Positions 50,384-57,759 of a DNA stretch of 57,759 nucleotides are shown here, in pieces (within the stretch, counting starts at the first letter, position 1; each line of letters opens with the position of its first letter). The notes beneath the pieces were generated by a model that was not told the origin of the DNA, made no database searches, and saw only the letters and a list, made by a program, of their open reading frames with translations. The stretch covers positions 1 through 57,759 of the forward strand of contig CABSLJ010000001.1 in NCBI GenBank assembly GCA_902478455.1. Reading direction: 5' to 3'. The position numbers were made by a program, and so were the translations under genes. This DNA comes from an uncultured Oscillospiraceae bacterium (GTDB lineage Bacteria > Bacillota > Clostridia > Oscillospirales > Acutalibacteraceae).

Positions 50384-52681
50384 GTGAAAAACAATCCACT
50401 CAAAGCGGTTTCCAAATTCATTGTGGAAAAACGGTTCTTTTTCTTTCTGCTGTTCGGCGCGATGGCGGTGTTCTGCGCCTTGTCCTTTGGGAAAGTGCAG
50501 GTCAACAGCGATATCACCGCCCTCCTGCCGGAAAATACCGATACCCGCCGTGGGCTGAGCATTATGGAGGAGGAGTTTACCACCTTTGCCACGGCGCAGG
50601 TGATGGTCTCCAACGTCACCTATGAGCGCGCCTCGGAGCTCCGGGAGAGGCTGGAACAGGTGGACGCCGTCTCTTCCGTAGCCTTTGACGACACCGCCGA
50701 GCATTACGCCTCTTCCTCCGCGCTGTTTTCCCTCTCCTTTTCCGGCGCCAAAGACGACGAACGGGTCCTCGCCGCCATGGAGGAGGTCAGAAGCCTCCTG
50801 CAGGATTACGATGTCAGCATCTCCTCCTCCATTGGGGAGGATTTCGTCAGTGAGCTGGCGGAGGAGATGGTGACCATTCTGGCCGTGGCGATGGTGGTCA
50901 TCGTCGCCGTGCTTTTATTCACCTCAAAAAGTTATTTTGAGGTCGTCATCCTGCTGATCGTTTTTGCCGTGGCCGCCGTGCTGAATATGGGCACCAACTA
51001 CTGGCTGGGGGAAATCTCCTCCATCACCAACTCCATCGCCGTCATCCTGCAGCTCGCCCTCGCCATCGACTACGCCATCATCTTCTGCCACCGTTTTCAG
51101 GACGAGTTTGAAAGGAACGGTCATGTCAAGACCGCTTTAATCGATGCGCTTTCCTATTCGATCCTTGAGATTTCCTCCTCCAGCCTGACCACCATCTCCG
51201 GCCTGGTCGCCCTGACCCTCATGCAGTTCCGGCTGGGCTACGACCTGGGACTGGTGCTGGCCAAGGGCATCGTATGCAGCCTGCTGACCGTTTTTCTCCT
51301 GATGCCGGGCCTGATCATGCTCTTTAACAAGCCGCTGCTGAAGACCCGTCACAAAAAGCTTGTGCCGGACATCAGCCGCTGGGGCCGCTTTCTGGCGCGG
51401 GGAAAGCTGCCGGTATTCCTGATCCTTTTCGCCGCCGTCATCCCCTTTGCCATCGTGGGTTCCTCCTTGTGCGAGTACGTCTTCGCGGACGCCTCCATCG
51501 ACCGCATCGTTCTTTCGGAATCGGATAAGGTCCGGCAGAAGATTTACAGCACCTTTGACGAAACCAACGCCATCGCCGTGCTTGTTCCCATCGGAGATTA
51601 TGAGAAGGAGGGGGCGCTCATCCGGGAGATCGAAGCGCTGCCGGAGATCAAATCGGCCACGGCCCTCGCCAACATCGAAATCGAGGACGGCAAAATGCTG
51701 ACCGACGGCTACACCGCCCGCTCCTTCTCCGAACTCATCGGCGTGGACGTGGAGACGGCGGAGCTTTTGTACGGACTCTACGGGCTCCAGCATGAGCAGT
51801 ACCAGCCCATCGTCGGAGACCGGGAAGCTTATACCGTGCCGCTGATCGACATGTTTGAATTTCTCTTTGAAAAGGCCGACCAGGGCATGATAAGTCTCGA
51901 CGCTGAAAAGACCGCGATGCTCGAGGACATGAAATCCCTGCTCGACGAGGCCCTCCTTCAGCTGCGGGGTGAGCGCTACGTTCGTATGGCGTGCACCGCC
52001 ACCGTCCCGGTGGAGGGGGAGGAGAGTGTCGCCCTGGTGGATACCATCCGCTCCCTCGCGCAGGAGCAATACGGCGAGGATGTCCTTGTGGTGGGAGACA
52101 TCACCAGCGCCAAGGAGCTGGCCGACTCCTTCAACAACGACAACAAGCTCATCTCCCTTCTGACCATTCTCTTCGTCTTCCTGGTGCTGCTGTTCACCTT
52201 CCGTTCGGCGGGCGCGGCCGTCCTGCTTCTTCTGGTCATCCAGGGCAGCATCTGGATCAATTTTTCCTTCCCTTATCTCAGCGGGACCAACCTCTCCTTT
52301 ATCACCTATCTGATTGTCGACGCCATCCAGATGGGCGCGACCATCGACTACGCCATCGTCCTGTACAATCGCTTTCAGACGCATAAGGCGCACTGTCCGC
52401 CCAAGGAGGCGATGGCCATCGCCGTCAATGAAAGCTTTTCCACCATTCTCACTTCGGGAATCATCATGGCGGCCGCCGGTTTTATCATCGCCTACCTGAC
52501 CACGGACGTTTACATCGGGGCCATCGGCCTGACCATCGGGCGCGGAGCGTCGATCTCCATTCTTCTGGTTCTGACCGTGCTGCCGCAGCTGCTGCTGGCG
52601 GGCAACCGCTTCATGGAAAAAACGACCATTGATTTCAAAAAACTCTTGGGAGGTGGAAAAGATGACCCACAGGACGAGTAA
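50384..52681 (+). CDS. MMPL/RND-family transporter
   Basis: The 765-residue membrane protein has the duplicated RND layout: one helix, an external domain, a block of about five helices, and the same again. The conserved Asp-Tyr in helix 4 appears in both halves (LALAIDYAIIFCHRF and MGATIDYAIVLYNRF), as in MmpL and HpnN exporters that move lipids or hydrophobic molecules using the proton gradient. The start is GTG 50384 after GGGAGG. It is the second gene of a TetR-controlled operon, and its 3' end overlaps the surface-protein gene by 20 bases. The substrate is unknown. Confidence 0.92.
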   Translation: MKNNPLKAVSKFIVEKRFFFFLLFGAMAVFCALSFGKVQVNSDITALLPENTDTRRGLSIMEEEFTTFATAQVMVSNVTYERASELRERLEQVDAVSSVAFDDTAEHYASSSALFSLSFSGAKDDERVLAAMEEVRSLLQDYDVSISSSIGEDFVSELAEEMVTILAVAMVVIVAVLLFTSKSYFEVVILLIVFAVAAVLNMGTNYWLGEISSITNSIAVILQLALAIDYAIIFCHRFQDEFERNGHVKTALIDALSYSILEISSSSLTTISGLVALTLMQFRLGYDLGLVLAKGIVCSLLTVFLLMPGLIMLFNKPLLKTRHKKLVPDISRWGRFLARGKLPVFLILFAAVIPFAIVGSSLCEYVFADASIDRIVLSESDKVRQKIYSTFDETNAIAVLVPIGDYEKEGALIREIEALPEIKSATALANIEIEDGKMLTDGYTARSFSELIGVDVETAELLYGLYGLQHEQYQPIVGDREAYTVPLIDMFEFLFEKADQGMISLDAEKTAMLEDMKSLLDEALLQLRGERYVRMACTATVPVEGEESVALVDTIRSLAQEQYGEDVLVVGDITSAKELADSFNNDNKLISLLTILFVFLVLLFTFRSAGAAVLLLLVIQGSIWINFSFPYLSGTNLSFITYLIVDAIQMGATIDYAIVLYNRFQTHKAHCPPKEAMAIAVNESFSTILTSGIIMAAAGFIIAYLTTDVYIGAIGLTIGRGASISILLVLTVLPQLLLAGNRFMEKTTIDFKKLLGGGKDDPQDE

Positions 52682-55469
52682 CCGCGCGCTTGCGCTTTTG
52701 ATGGTCTGCCTTCTGCTGTGTTCCGCCTTGTGCGTTCCCGTCGCCGCGCAGGAGAGCGTCCTCTCCATCGGTACCAGGGAGGAGTGGCTCGCCTTTGCGG
52801 AAAACTGCCGGACCGACGCCTACTCCAAGGGGCTTTCGGTGCGTCTGACGGCGGACATTGACCTCTCCGGCGCGGAGAAGCCCGTCGTTCCGGTCTTCTG
52901 CGGCAGTTTTGACGGCGCAGGACACAGCGTCACGGGCTTTGTGCTGGACACGGAGAGCGACGACCAGGGCCTCTTTCGCTATCTGACCCAAGAGGCGGTG
53001 GTGCGCGGCCTCCGGCTCGAGGCGTCCGTCACCGGCCGGGGAGAGGCCTCGGGAATCGGCGGAATCTGCGGCAGCAACCGCGGGCTGATCGAGAACTGCG
53101 CCGTTTCAGGCGATGTCTCGGGCTATGAGCAGGTCGGCGGCGTCGCGGGCGTCAACGAGGCGGAGGGCCGGATCAAAGACTCTTCCTCCTCCGCTGTGCT
53201 CGCGGGCACCTACCAGACGGGCGGCATCGCCGGGAGCAACGCGGGCTCCATAGAATCCTGTCAAAACACCGGAGACATCAATCTGGAGGCCAACGGATCG
53301 GCCACAAACACCGGAGGAATCGCCGGCGTCAACGAGGGCGTGATCCTCCGCTGCTCCAACGCTGCGGACGTCGGCTATCTCCACACCGGCTATAACGTCG
53401 GCGGTATTGCCGGACGCAACAACGGCTTTGTAAACGGCGGTGTCAATTCCGGGAACATCCTAGGCCGGAGAGACGTCGGCGGCATCGCCGGGCAGATGGA
53501 GCCCTCCTTTCAACTGGAATACGCCCAAAGCGCCATGGCGCTTCTGGACGAAAGCGTCTCTGATTTTACCGGCCGGCTCAATGGGACCGCCTCCGCCCTG
53601 CAAGGGATGATCGAGGACGGCGCGGCCGGGCTGCAGGACATTTTCTCCGACCTCTCGGCCTTTTCGCAGGGACTCAGCGGAGACGTCGACGCCCTTTTCC
53701 AGAACATGACCTGGAAGGAAGAGGTTCAGGCTGCGCGCGACGCCATTCTCGCCGAGCTCGAGAACATCAGGGACAGCCTGCCCGACCCCTCCGCGGTCGC
53801 AGGCCTTCTGCGGGAAATTGAGACGCTGCTCGGCCGGTTTGAGAGCGCGCCTCCCCTGGAATGGCTCCGCCTTGTGCGGGAACTGTCCGGAAAGCTTTCC
53901 GAACTGTCCGCCCTGCTTCAGGGCTTTGATTTGCCCGCAGGCAGTCTGGAAAGACTCGCCGCAGGCTTTGCCGACCTGTCCTCCGCCGTGGTGAACGGCC
54001 TGCATCAGTTTGGGGAGGGAAGCGCCGGCGTGCTGGAGAACGCCTCGTCCTCCCTTGCGGCCCTGACGCAGGGGATCGACGCCTTTTTAAAGGACGCGTC
54101 TTCCGCTTCCTCCGAACTGCGGACGGAAGTGTCCGGCCTTTCCGGAACGCTTGCCGAGCTGCACAAGCGCGTGGAGGATGTGCTCGCAGGCAGGGAAGAG
54201 ACGGTGGAGGACCTTTCGGAGCTCGTCGAACGCCAGGCCGATGGGATGATTGTATCGGCCGGGAACACCGGGAAGGTCTCGGGGGATTACAACATCGGCG
54301 GCGTGGTGGGAAACCTTTCGGTCGAGCTTTCCCTCGATCAGGAGGAGACCTCCCTTCCGACGGCCGACGAGCTGCTTTTTTCCGACGTTACCCTCTACGT
54401 CAAGGCGACGGTTTACGCCTGTGAAAACGCGGGAGAGATTTCCGCCAAGTACGACTGCGCCGGGGGGATCATCGGCTACGGAAGGCGCGGCGCGGTTATA
54501 GAGAATCGGAATGCGGGCAACATATCGGCAGGGGAACGCTATGCCGGCGGCGTGGCGGGGAACTTCCTGGGAACGGTCCGCGGCTGCCTGAGTCTGTCCC
54601 TGGTCGCGGCCTCCTCCTATGCAGGCGGCATCGCGGGGCAGGCCAAGCAGGTGGAGGACTGCGCCGCCGTTCCATGGATCGAATCGGACGGCGCTTACGT
54701 CGGAGCGATTGCAGGCGCGCTGACCGGCTCGGGCGCACGCAATGTCTTTGTGCATGAAAAGCTTGGCGGAGTGGACAACATCAGCTGCGAGGGAATCGCC
54801 ACGCCGGTGGACTACCAGACCCTGATGGCGCAGGAAACGCCGCCCGAGCTTTTCCGCACGGTGACGCTCCGCTTTGAGGTGGACGGCGCTGTGTGGAAGG
54901 AGATCACCCTTCCCTACGGCGAAGGTCTGAACGAGCTGCCCGCCGGCCCCGAACAGGAGGGCAAATACTGGACATGGGAGACCTTTGACGCCGACTGCGT
55001 CCGCTACAGCCGTACGGTCGGCGGCAGCTGGAGCAACCTGATCGCCACCATTTCCACCGGGGAGGAAAAGCCTCTGTTTCTGGCGGAGGGCGCGTTTCTT
55101 CCCGGCGTCCGTCTGGAGGCTGTGGAGAACGCCGGCGCGGGGGACGCCTGCCCGGGTCTTACTCTGTTGGCGGCCTATGAGCTCCATGTGTCCGATCCCG
55201 CCTGTGAACGGATGGTCGTCCGTTTTCTGACCGAAGAGGAGGGGGAAATTTACGTCCCCACCGCGCAAGGCCTGCAGCCCATTCCCCACCGCCGGGACGG
55301 TAGCTACATCGTCTTCGAGCTGGAAAACGGACAGAGCTTTCTTTATGCGGCCAAGGAGGAGGCCGACCGCCTGGCACCGATGCTGGTCGCGGCTGGGGGA
55401 ATTCTCCTTGCCGTAGGGTGCGTCCTGCTGTGGTACCGCGTCGGCAGAAGGCGCAGAAGCAGGGGATAG
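52662..55469 (+). CDS. GLUG-repeat surface protein with central coiled coil
   Basis: The 935-residue protein has a signal peptide (residues 1-30, ending VAAQ), an N-terminal GLUG-repeat block (about 80-265; repeats such as GGIAGSNAGSIESCQNTGDI and GGVAGVNEAEGRIKD), a helical coiled-coil segment (about 270-525, with regular Leu spacing), a second GLUG block (about 535-720), a beta-rich part, and a C-terminal membrane helix (MLVAAGGILLAVGCVLLWY) followed by RRRR. It should be anchored in the membrane and extend outside. The 20-base overlap with the MMPL gene implies that the two work together, perhaps as an extracytoplasmic adaptor. ATG 52662 follows GGGAGG. Confidence 0.82.
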   Translation: MTHRTSNRALALLMVCLLLCSALCVPVAAQESVLSIGTREEWLAFAENCRTDAYSKGLSVRLTADIDLSGAEKPVVPVFCGSFDGAGHSVTGFVLDTESDDQGLFRYLTQEAVVRGLRLEASVTGRGEASGIGGICGSNRGLIENCAVSGDVSGYEQVGGVAGVNEAEGRIKDSSSSAVLAGTYQTGGIAGSNAGSIESCQNTGDINLEANGSATNTGGIAGVNEGVILRCSNAADVGYLHTGYNVGGIAGRNNGFVNGGVNSGNILGRRDVGGIAGQMEPSFQLEYAQSAMALLDESVSDFTGRLNGTASALQGMIEDGAAGLQDIFSDLSAFSQGLSGDVDALFQNMTWKEEVQAARDAILAELENIRDSLPDPSAVAGLLREIETLLGRFESAPPLEWLRLVRELSGKLSELSALLQGFDLPAGSLERLAAGFADLSSAVVNGLHQFGEGSAGVLENASSSLAALTQGIDAFLKDASSASSELRTEVSGLSGTLAELHKRVEDVLAGREETVEDLSELVERQADGMIVSAGNTGKVSGDYNIGGVVGNLSVELSLDQEETSLPTADELLFSDVTLYVKATVYACENAGEISAKYDCAGGIIGYGRRGAVIENRNAGNISAGERYAGGVAGNFLGTVRGCLSLSLVAASSYAGGIAGQAKQVEDCAAVPWIESDGAYVGAIAGALTGSGARNVFVHEKLGGVDNISCEGIATPVDYQTLMAQETPPELFRTVTLRFEVDGAVWKEITLPYGEGLNELPAGPEQEGKYWTWETFDADCVRYSRTVGGSWSNLIATISTGEEKPLFLAEGAFLPGVRLEAVENAGAGDACPGLTLLAAYELHVSDPACERMVVRFLTEEEGEIYVPTAQGLQPIPHRRDGSYIVFELENGQSFLYAAKEEADRLAPMLVAAGGILLAVGCVLLWYRVGRRRRSRG

Positions 55470-55513
55470 AAGACAACGACAGACAATCTGCCGCATCTCT
55501 TGACGAAGATCAG

Positions 55514-55557
55514 AAAAGGCGACATGCTCCCCGGTCAGGGGCGCATATCGCCTTTTT
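55514..55557. terminator. Terminator between the GLUG gene and trmO
   Basis: AAAAGGCGA pairs with TCGCCTTTTT, with TGC-CCCC / GGGG-GCA inside, followed by TGTTTT on the plus strand. It may work in both directions. Confidence 0.8.
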
Positions 55558-55572
55558 GTTTTCCGGCGGCGG

Positions 55573-56277
55573 TTACCGCCGTTCGCAGGGGAGGGAAAGC
55601 AGGCGGCGCACGGTCAGCCTTGCGGCCTCCACCGTGAACCACACCTCATATCCGGCAAATTCCAGCTTGTAGACCCGGTCGGGCGCGTCCTGATACCCGG
55701 GACGCGGGTCCTGCGCGAGCACCTGAAGCAGTCCCGCGCGCAGACCGGGTTCCACGCGCTCCAGAAGCGCATCGGGAAAGTCTACGGAGAGCGCCCCCTC
55801 CTTCCGCTGAAGCGCAAAGCCCCCCGCGGCGTCGGGATGGGAATCGGTGTAGGGGAGATAGGGCTTGATGTCGTAAATGGGACTGCCGTCCATCAGATCC
55901 GCGCCGGAGACGTACAGCACCGGCCCTTCGGCGGTGTGCAGCCTGATGCCCTCGAGCCGCACCGAAGAAAGGCCGATGGCGTTCGGCCGGAAGGGGGAGC
56001 GGGTGGCGAAGACGCCCATCCGCTTGTTGCCGCCAAGGCGCGGCGGCCGGACGGTGGGGGACCAGCCTTCCCGCATGGCTTCGGAAAACTGCCACAGCAG
56101 CCAGATGTGGGAAAAGCCCTCCAATCCCCGCAAAGCGTCGGGATTGCGGTATTCCGGCTCGAAGACAACGGTCGCCCGCAGGGCGTCCGCCAGCCCGCTC
56201 TGGCGCGGGATGCCGAACTTCGTGGGAAAATCGCTTCTGATGTGCGCGATGATGTGCAGCGGTACGGCTCGGGACAT
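55573..56277 (-). CDS. trmO: tRNA (N6-threonylcarbamoyladenosine37-N6)-methyltransferase TrmO
   Basis: TrmO (TsaA/YaeB) methylates t6A37 in certain threonine tRNAs with S-adenosylmethionine. The 234-residue product has the beta-barrel fold signatures IAHIRSDFPTKFGIPRQSGL, GLEGFSHIWLLWQF, and the diagnostic GVFATRSPFRPNAIGLSSVR followed by DLMDGSPIYDIKPYLPYTDS. The ATG at 56277 has AAGGAG eight bases upstream; a longer frame to 56313 lacks a site. It is convergent with the GLUG gene. Confidence 0.93.
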   Translation of the reverse strand: MSRAVPLHIIAHIRSDFPTKFGIPRQSGLADALRATVVFEPEYRNPDALRGLEGFSHIWLLWQFSEAMREGWSPTVRPPRLGGNKRMGVFATRSPFRPNAIGLSSVRLEGIRLHTAEGPVLYVSGADLMDGSPIYDIKPYLPYTDSHPDAAGGFALQRKEGALSVDFPDALLERVEPGLRAGLLQVLAQDPRPGYQDAPDRVYKLEFAGYEVWFTVEAARLTVRRLLSLPCERR

Positions 56278-56425
56278 AAAACGACTCCTTTCCGCCCGGC
56301 GGGGACGGAGCATTCTTGCAGAATAAAACGGAATCAGGGCGCGGTTGGTTGGCGGCCTTCTCAGGCGGATGCGGATGGGGATTCCAGGTTCCGCTTTTCC
56401 CGCTTTATTTTACAATAAAAACAAG

Positions 56426-56462
56426 AGAAAGTCGATTGCCTCGTACAATCGACTTTCTTTTC
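56426..56462. terminator. Terminator after the alpha-glucosidase gene
   Basis: AGAAAGTCGATTG (56426-56438) pairs perfectly with CAATCGACTTTCT (56446-56458), with T-rich sequence on both strands. Confidence 0.85.
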
Positions 56463-56511
56463 GATCCATATTTTTATATCCTGTCTGTACAACGTTCCCT
56501 CTGCCGGGGCC

Positions 56512-57759
56512 TTACAGCAGATAGGCTGCCGCTTCATACGGCTGCAAAAGCTTCGCACTGTGCGCCTCATAGTTGGAGATCAGCGGTTTGCCGCCTTCCG
56601 GGTCATGCAGGGGGCAAGCCGCCGTTTCCCCGGTAAAGTTGCATAGCACCCGCAGCCGTTTTCCCTGATACTCCCGTTCATAGGCCCAGAAGCAATCCGA
56701 TTCCCCGTCGAGCAGACGGTAGCCTCCTTCCACGATGAGCTCCATTCCGTGCCGCAGGGCGATCAGCCTTTTGTAGTAGGAGAAGACCGAATCCGGGTCG
56801 TTTACCTGGTTTTGTGCGTTGATATAGCTGTGGTTGGGGTTTACCTCAATCCACGGCGCGCCGCCGGTAAAGCCCGCCTGAGGGGAGGCGTCCCACTGCA
56901 TGGGGGTGCGGGCGTTGTCCCGGCTGCGCAGCCCGAGGCAGCGCAGCATCCTTTCTTCGGAAATGAGTCCCGCCCCTGTGAGCTCCTCATACATGTGCAG
57001 GCTTTCGACGTCCCGGTACTGCTCCAGGCGGGTAAAGCCCGCGCCGGTCATGCCCAGCTCTTCGCCCTGGTAAATGTAGGGCGTGCCTTTGAGCAGGTGC
57101 AGGCAGGTGGCGAGCATTTTGGCGGAGAGGACGCGGTGTTCCTCCTTCTCGCTGCCAAAACGGGAGACGGCCCGCGGCTGGTCGTGATTGCTCCAGTACA
57201 GACTGTTCCAGGCGACGCCTTCAAGCCCCTCCTGCCAGCGGCTGATGACCGCGCGCAGCTCCTTGAGGGAAAAACGCTCCTCGGTCCACTTGCCCAGGGG
57301 GCCGTTGCCGATTTCCACGTGCTCGAATTCAAAGACCATGGAAAGCTCGCTTCCGTCGGCTCTGGCGTATTTTTTGGCCTCCTCCAGCGTGACGCCCGCC
57401 GTCTCGCCCACCGTCATCAGATCGTGGAGGGAGAGCACCTCCCGGTTCATTTCCTGCAGGTAGTCGTGCACCTTGGGCCCGTTGAACACATAAGGCCCGG
57501 CGTCTCCGTAAAGGCCGCCGTGCTTCTCGCCGTCGGGCAGGCCGGGGTGCTTGGAGATCATACTGATGACGTCCATGCGGAAGCCGTCGATCCCCTTTTG
57601 GCACCACCATTCCATCATGTCGTACACCTCGCGGCGCACGGCCGGGTTTTCCCAGTTGAGGTCGGGCTGTTCCTTTGCGAACATATGCAGGTAATACTGC
57701 GCGGTGGCCTGGTCGTAATCCCAGGCGCTGCCGCCGAAGGTGCCGCCCCAGTTGTTGGG
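56512..57759 (-). CDS. malL: GH13 alpha-glucosidase, 5' end cut by window
   Basis: The C-terminal 415 residues of a glycoside hydrolase family 13 enzyme are present; the start lies beyond the window edge, where the frame is still open (NNWGGTFGGSAWDYD). It resembles oligo-1,6-glucosidase and related enzymes that cleave terminal glucose from isomaltose-type or sucrose-type sugars in the cytoplasm. Visible sites are the nucleophile Asp in DGFRMDVISMISK, the acid/base Glu in VGETAGVTLEEAK, and SNHDQPRAVSRFG. GTPYIYQGEELGMT is also typical. The exact substrate is uncertain; the symbol is a family-level suggestion. Confidence 0.88.
   Translation of the reverse strand, partial: PNNWGGTFGGSAWDYDQATAQYYLHMFAKEQPDLNWENPAVRREVYDMMEWWCQKGIDGFRMDVISMISKHPGLPDGEKHGGLYGDAGPYVFNGPKVHDYLQEMNREVLSLHDLMTVGETAGVTLEEAKKYARADGSELSMVFEFEHVEIGNGPLGKWTEERFSLKELRAVISRWQEGLEGVAWNSLYWSNHDQPRAVSRFGSEKEEHRVLSAKMLATCLHLLKGTPYIYQGEELGMTGAGFTRLEQYRDVESLHMYEELTGAGLISEERMLRCLGLRSRDNARTPMQWDASPQAGFTGGAPWIEVNPNHSYINAQNQVNDPDSVFSYYKRLIALRHGMELIVEGGYRLLDGESDCFWAYEREYQGKRLRVLCNFTGETAACPLHDPEGGKPLISNYEAHSAKLLQPYEAAAYLL

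Noticed and set aside
54087..55496. A 469-residue minus-strand frame opposite the GLUG protein
   Set aside because: It has low-complexity composition and no start signal, and the plus strand has a signal peptide, repeats and an anchor.

Overview
The window reads as chromosomal DNA of a GC-rich, Gram-positive, probably spore-forming member of Clostridia (Oscillospirales/Ruminococcaceae-like). Four things support this. There are Firmicutes gene orders (gdpP-rplI-dnaB, tilS-hpt-ftsH, yaaL-bofA, secG beside rnr). There are sporulation-type genes (bofA, and a SpoIID-like protein with peptidoglycan-binding repeats). serS has a T-box leader. Ribosome sites are strong GGAGG types, with many GTG and TTG starts. 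The taxonomic placement is an inference from content; no rRNA or tRNA gene was seen.

Layout. 0-9.5 kb: rnhA on the minus strand, a block of structured repeats, then a plus-strand housekeeping run of rnj (RNase J with a long basic N-terminal tail), gdpP, rplI, dnaB, tilS and hpt. 9.5-14.3 kb: ftsH, a LiaF-like membrane protein, palindromic repeats and two small divergent XRE-type regulators. 13.6-16.8 kb: a Crp/Fnr regulator with its own operator, ahead of a NitT/TauT-type ABC importer. 17-21.4 kb: a type II topoisomerase pair (ParE/ParC-like). 21.4-23.1 kb: a repeat island with 108-bp direct repeats and long imperfect inverted repeats, enclosing a more AT-rich cassette with a ribbon-helix-helix repressor and a small acidic protein. 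23.1-27.1 kb: a MarR regulator with a double palindromic operator, driving a heterodimeric ABC exporter.

27.3-37.3 kb, mostly minus strand: cyclophilin, cupin, uracil/xanthine permease, bofA, yaaL, rnr, secG, gtrA and serS. Within it are a small plus-strand lipoprotein, a DUF4364 gene, and an apparent structured RNA at 34.7-35.0 kb with its own promoter-like site and terminator. 37.5-39.9 kb: a membrane pyrophosphatase behind a leader carrying an intrinsic terminator. 40.2-43.4 kb: an EndoQ-UvrD fusion protein with two beta-clamp-type motifs, the most striking gene here. 43.6-46.2 kb: the SpoIID-like pair and a TIGR04076 protein. 46.2-49.3 kb: a membrane protein and a c-di-GMP phosphodiesterase. 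49.6-55.5 kb: TetR, an MMPL transporter and a GLUG-repeat surface protein as one operon. 55.6-57.8 kb: trmO and a GH13 alpha-glucosidase cut by the window edge.

The best leads for something new are: (1) the EndoQ-helicase fusion with paired clamp motifs; (2) the orphan structured RNA at 34.7-35.0 kb; (3) the hppA leader/attenuator; (4) the repeat-bounded cassette with its own repressor and operator; (5) the MMPL/GLUG operon; and (6) the hairpin-variable repeat family upstream of rnj. All assignments were made by eye from motifs and gene order, and no database search was run.
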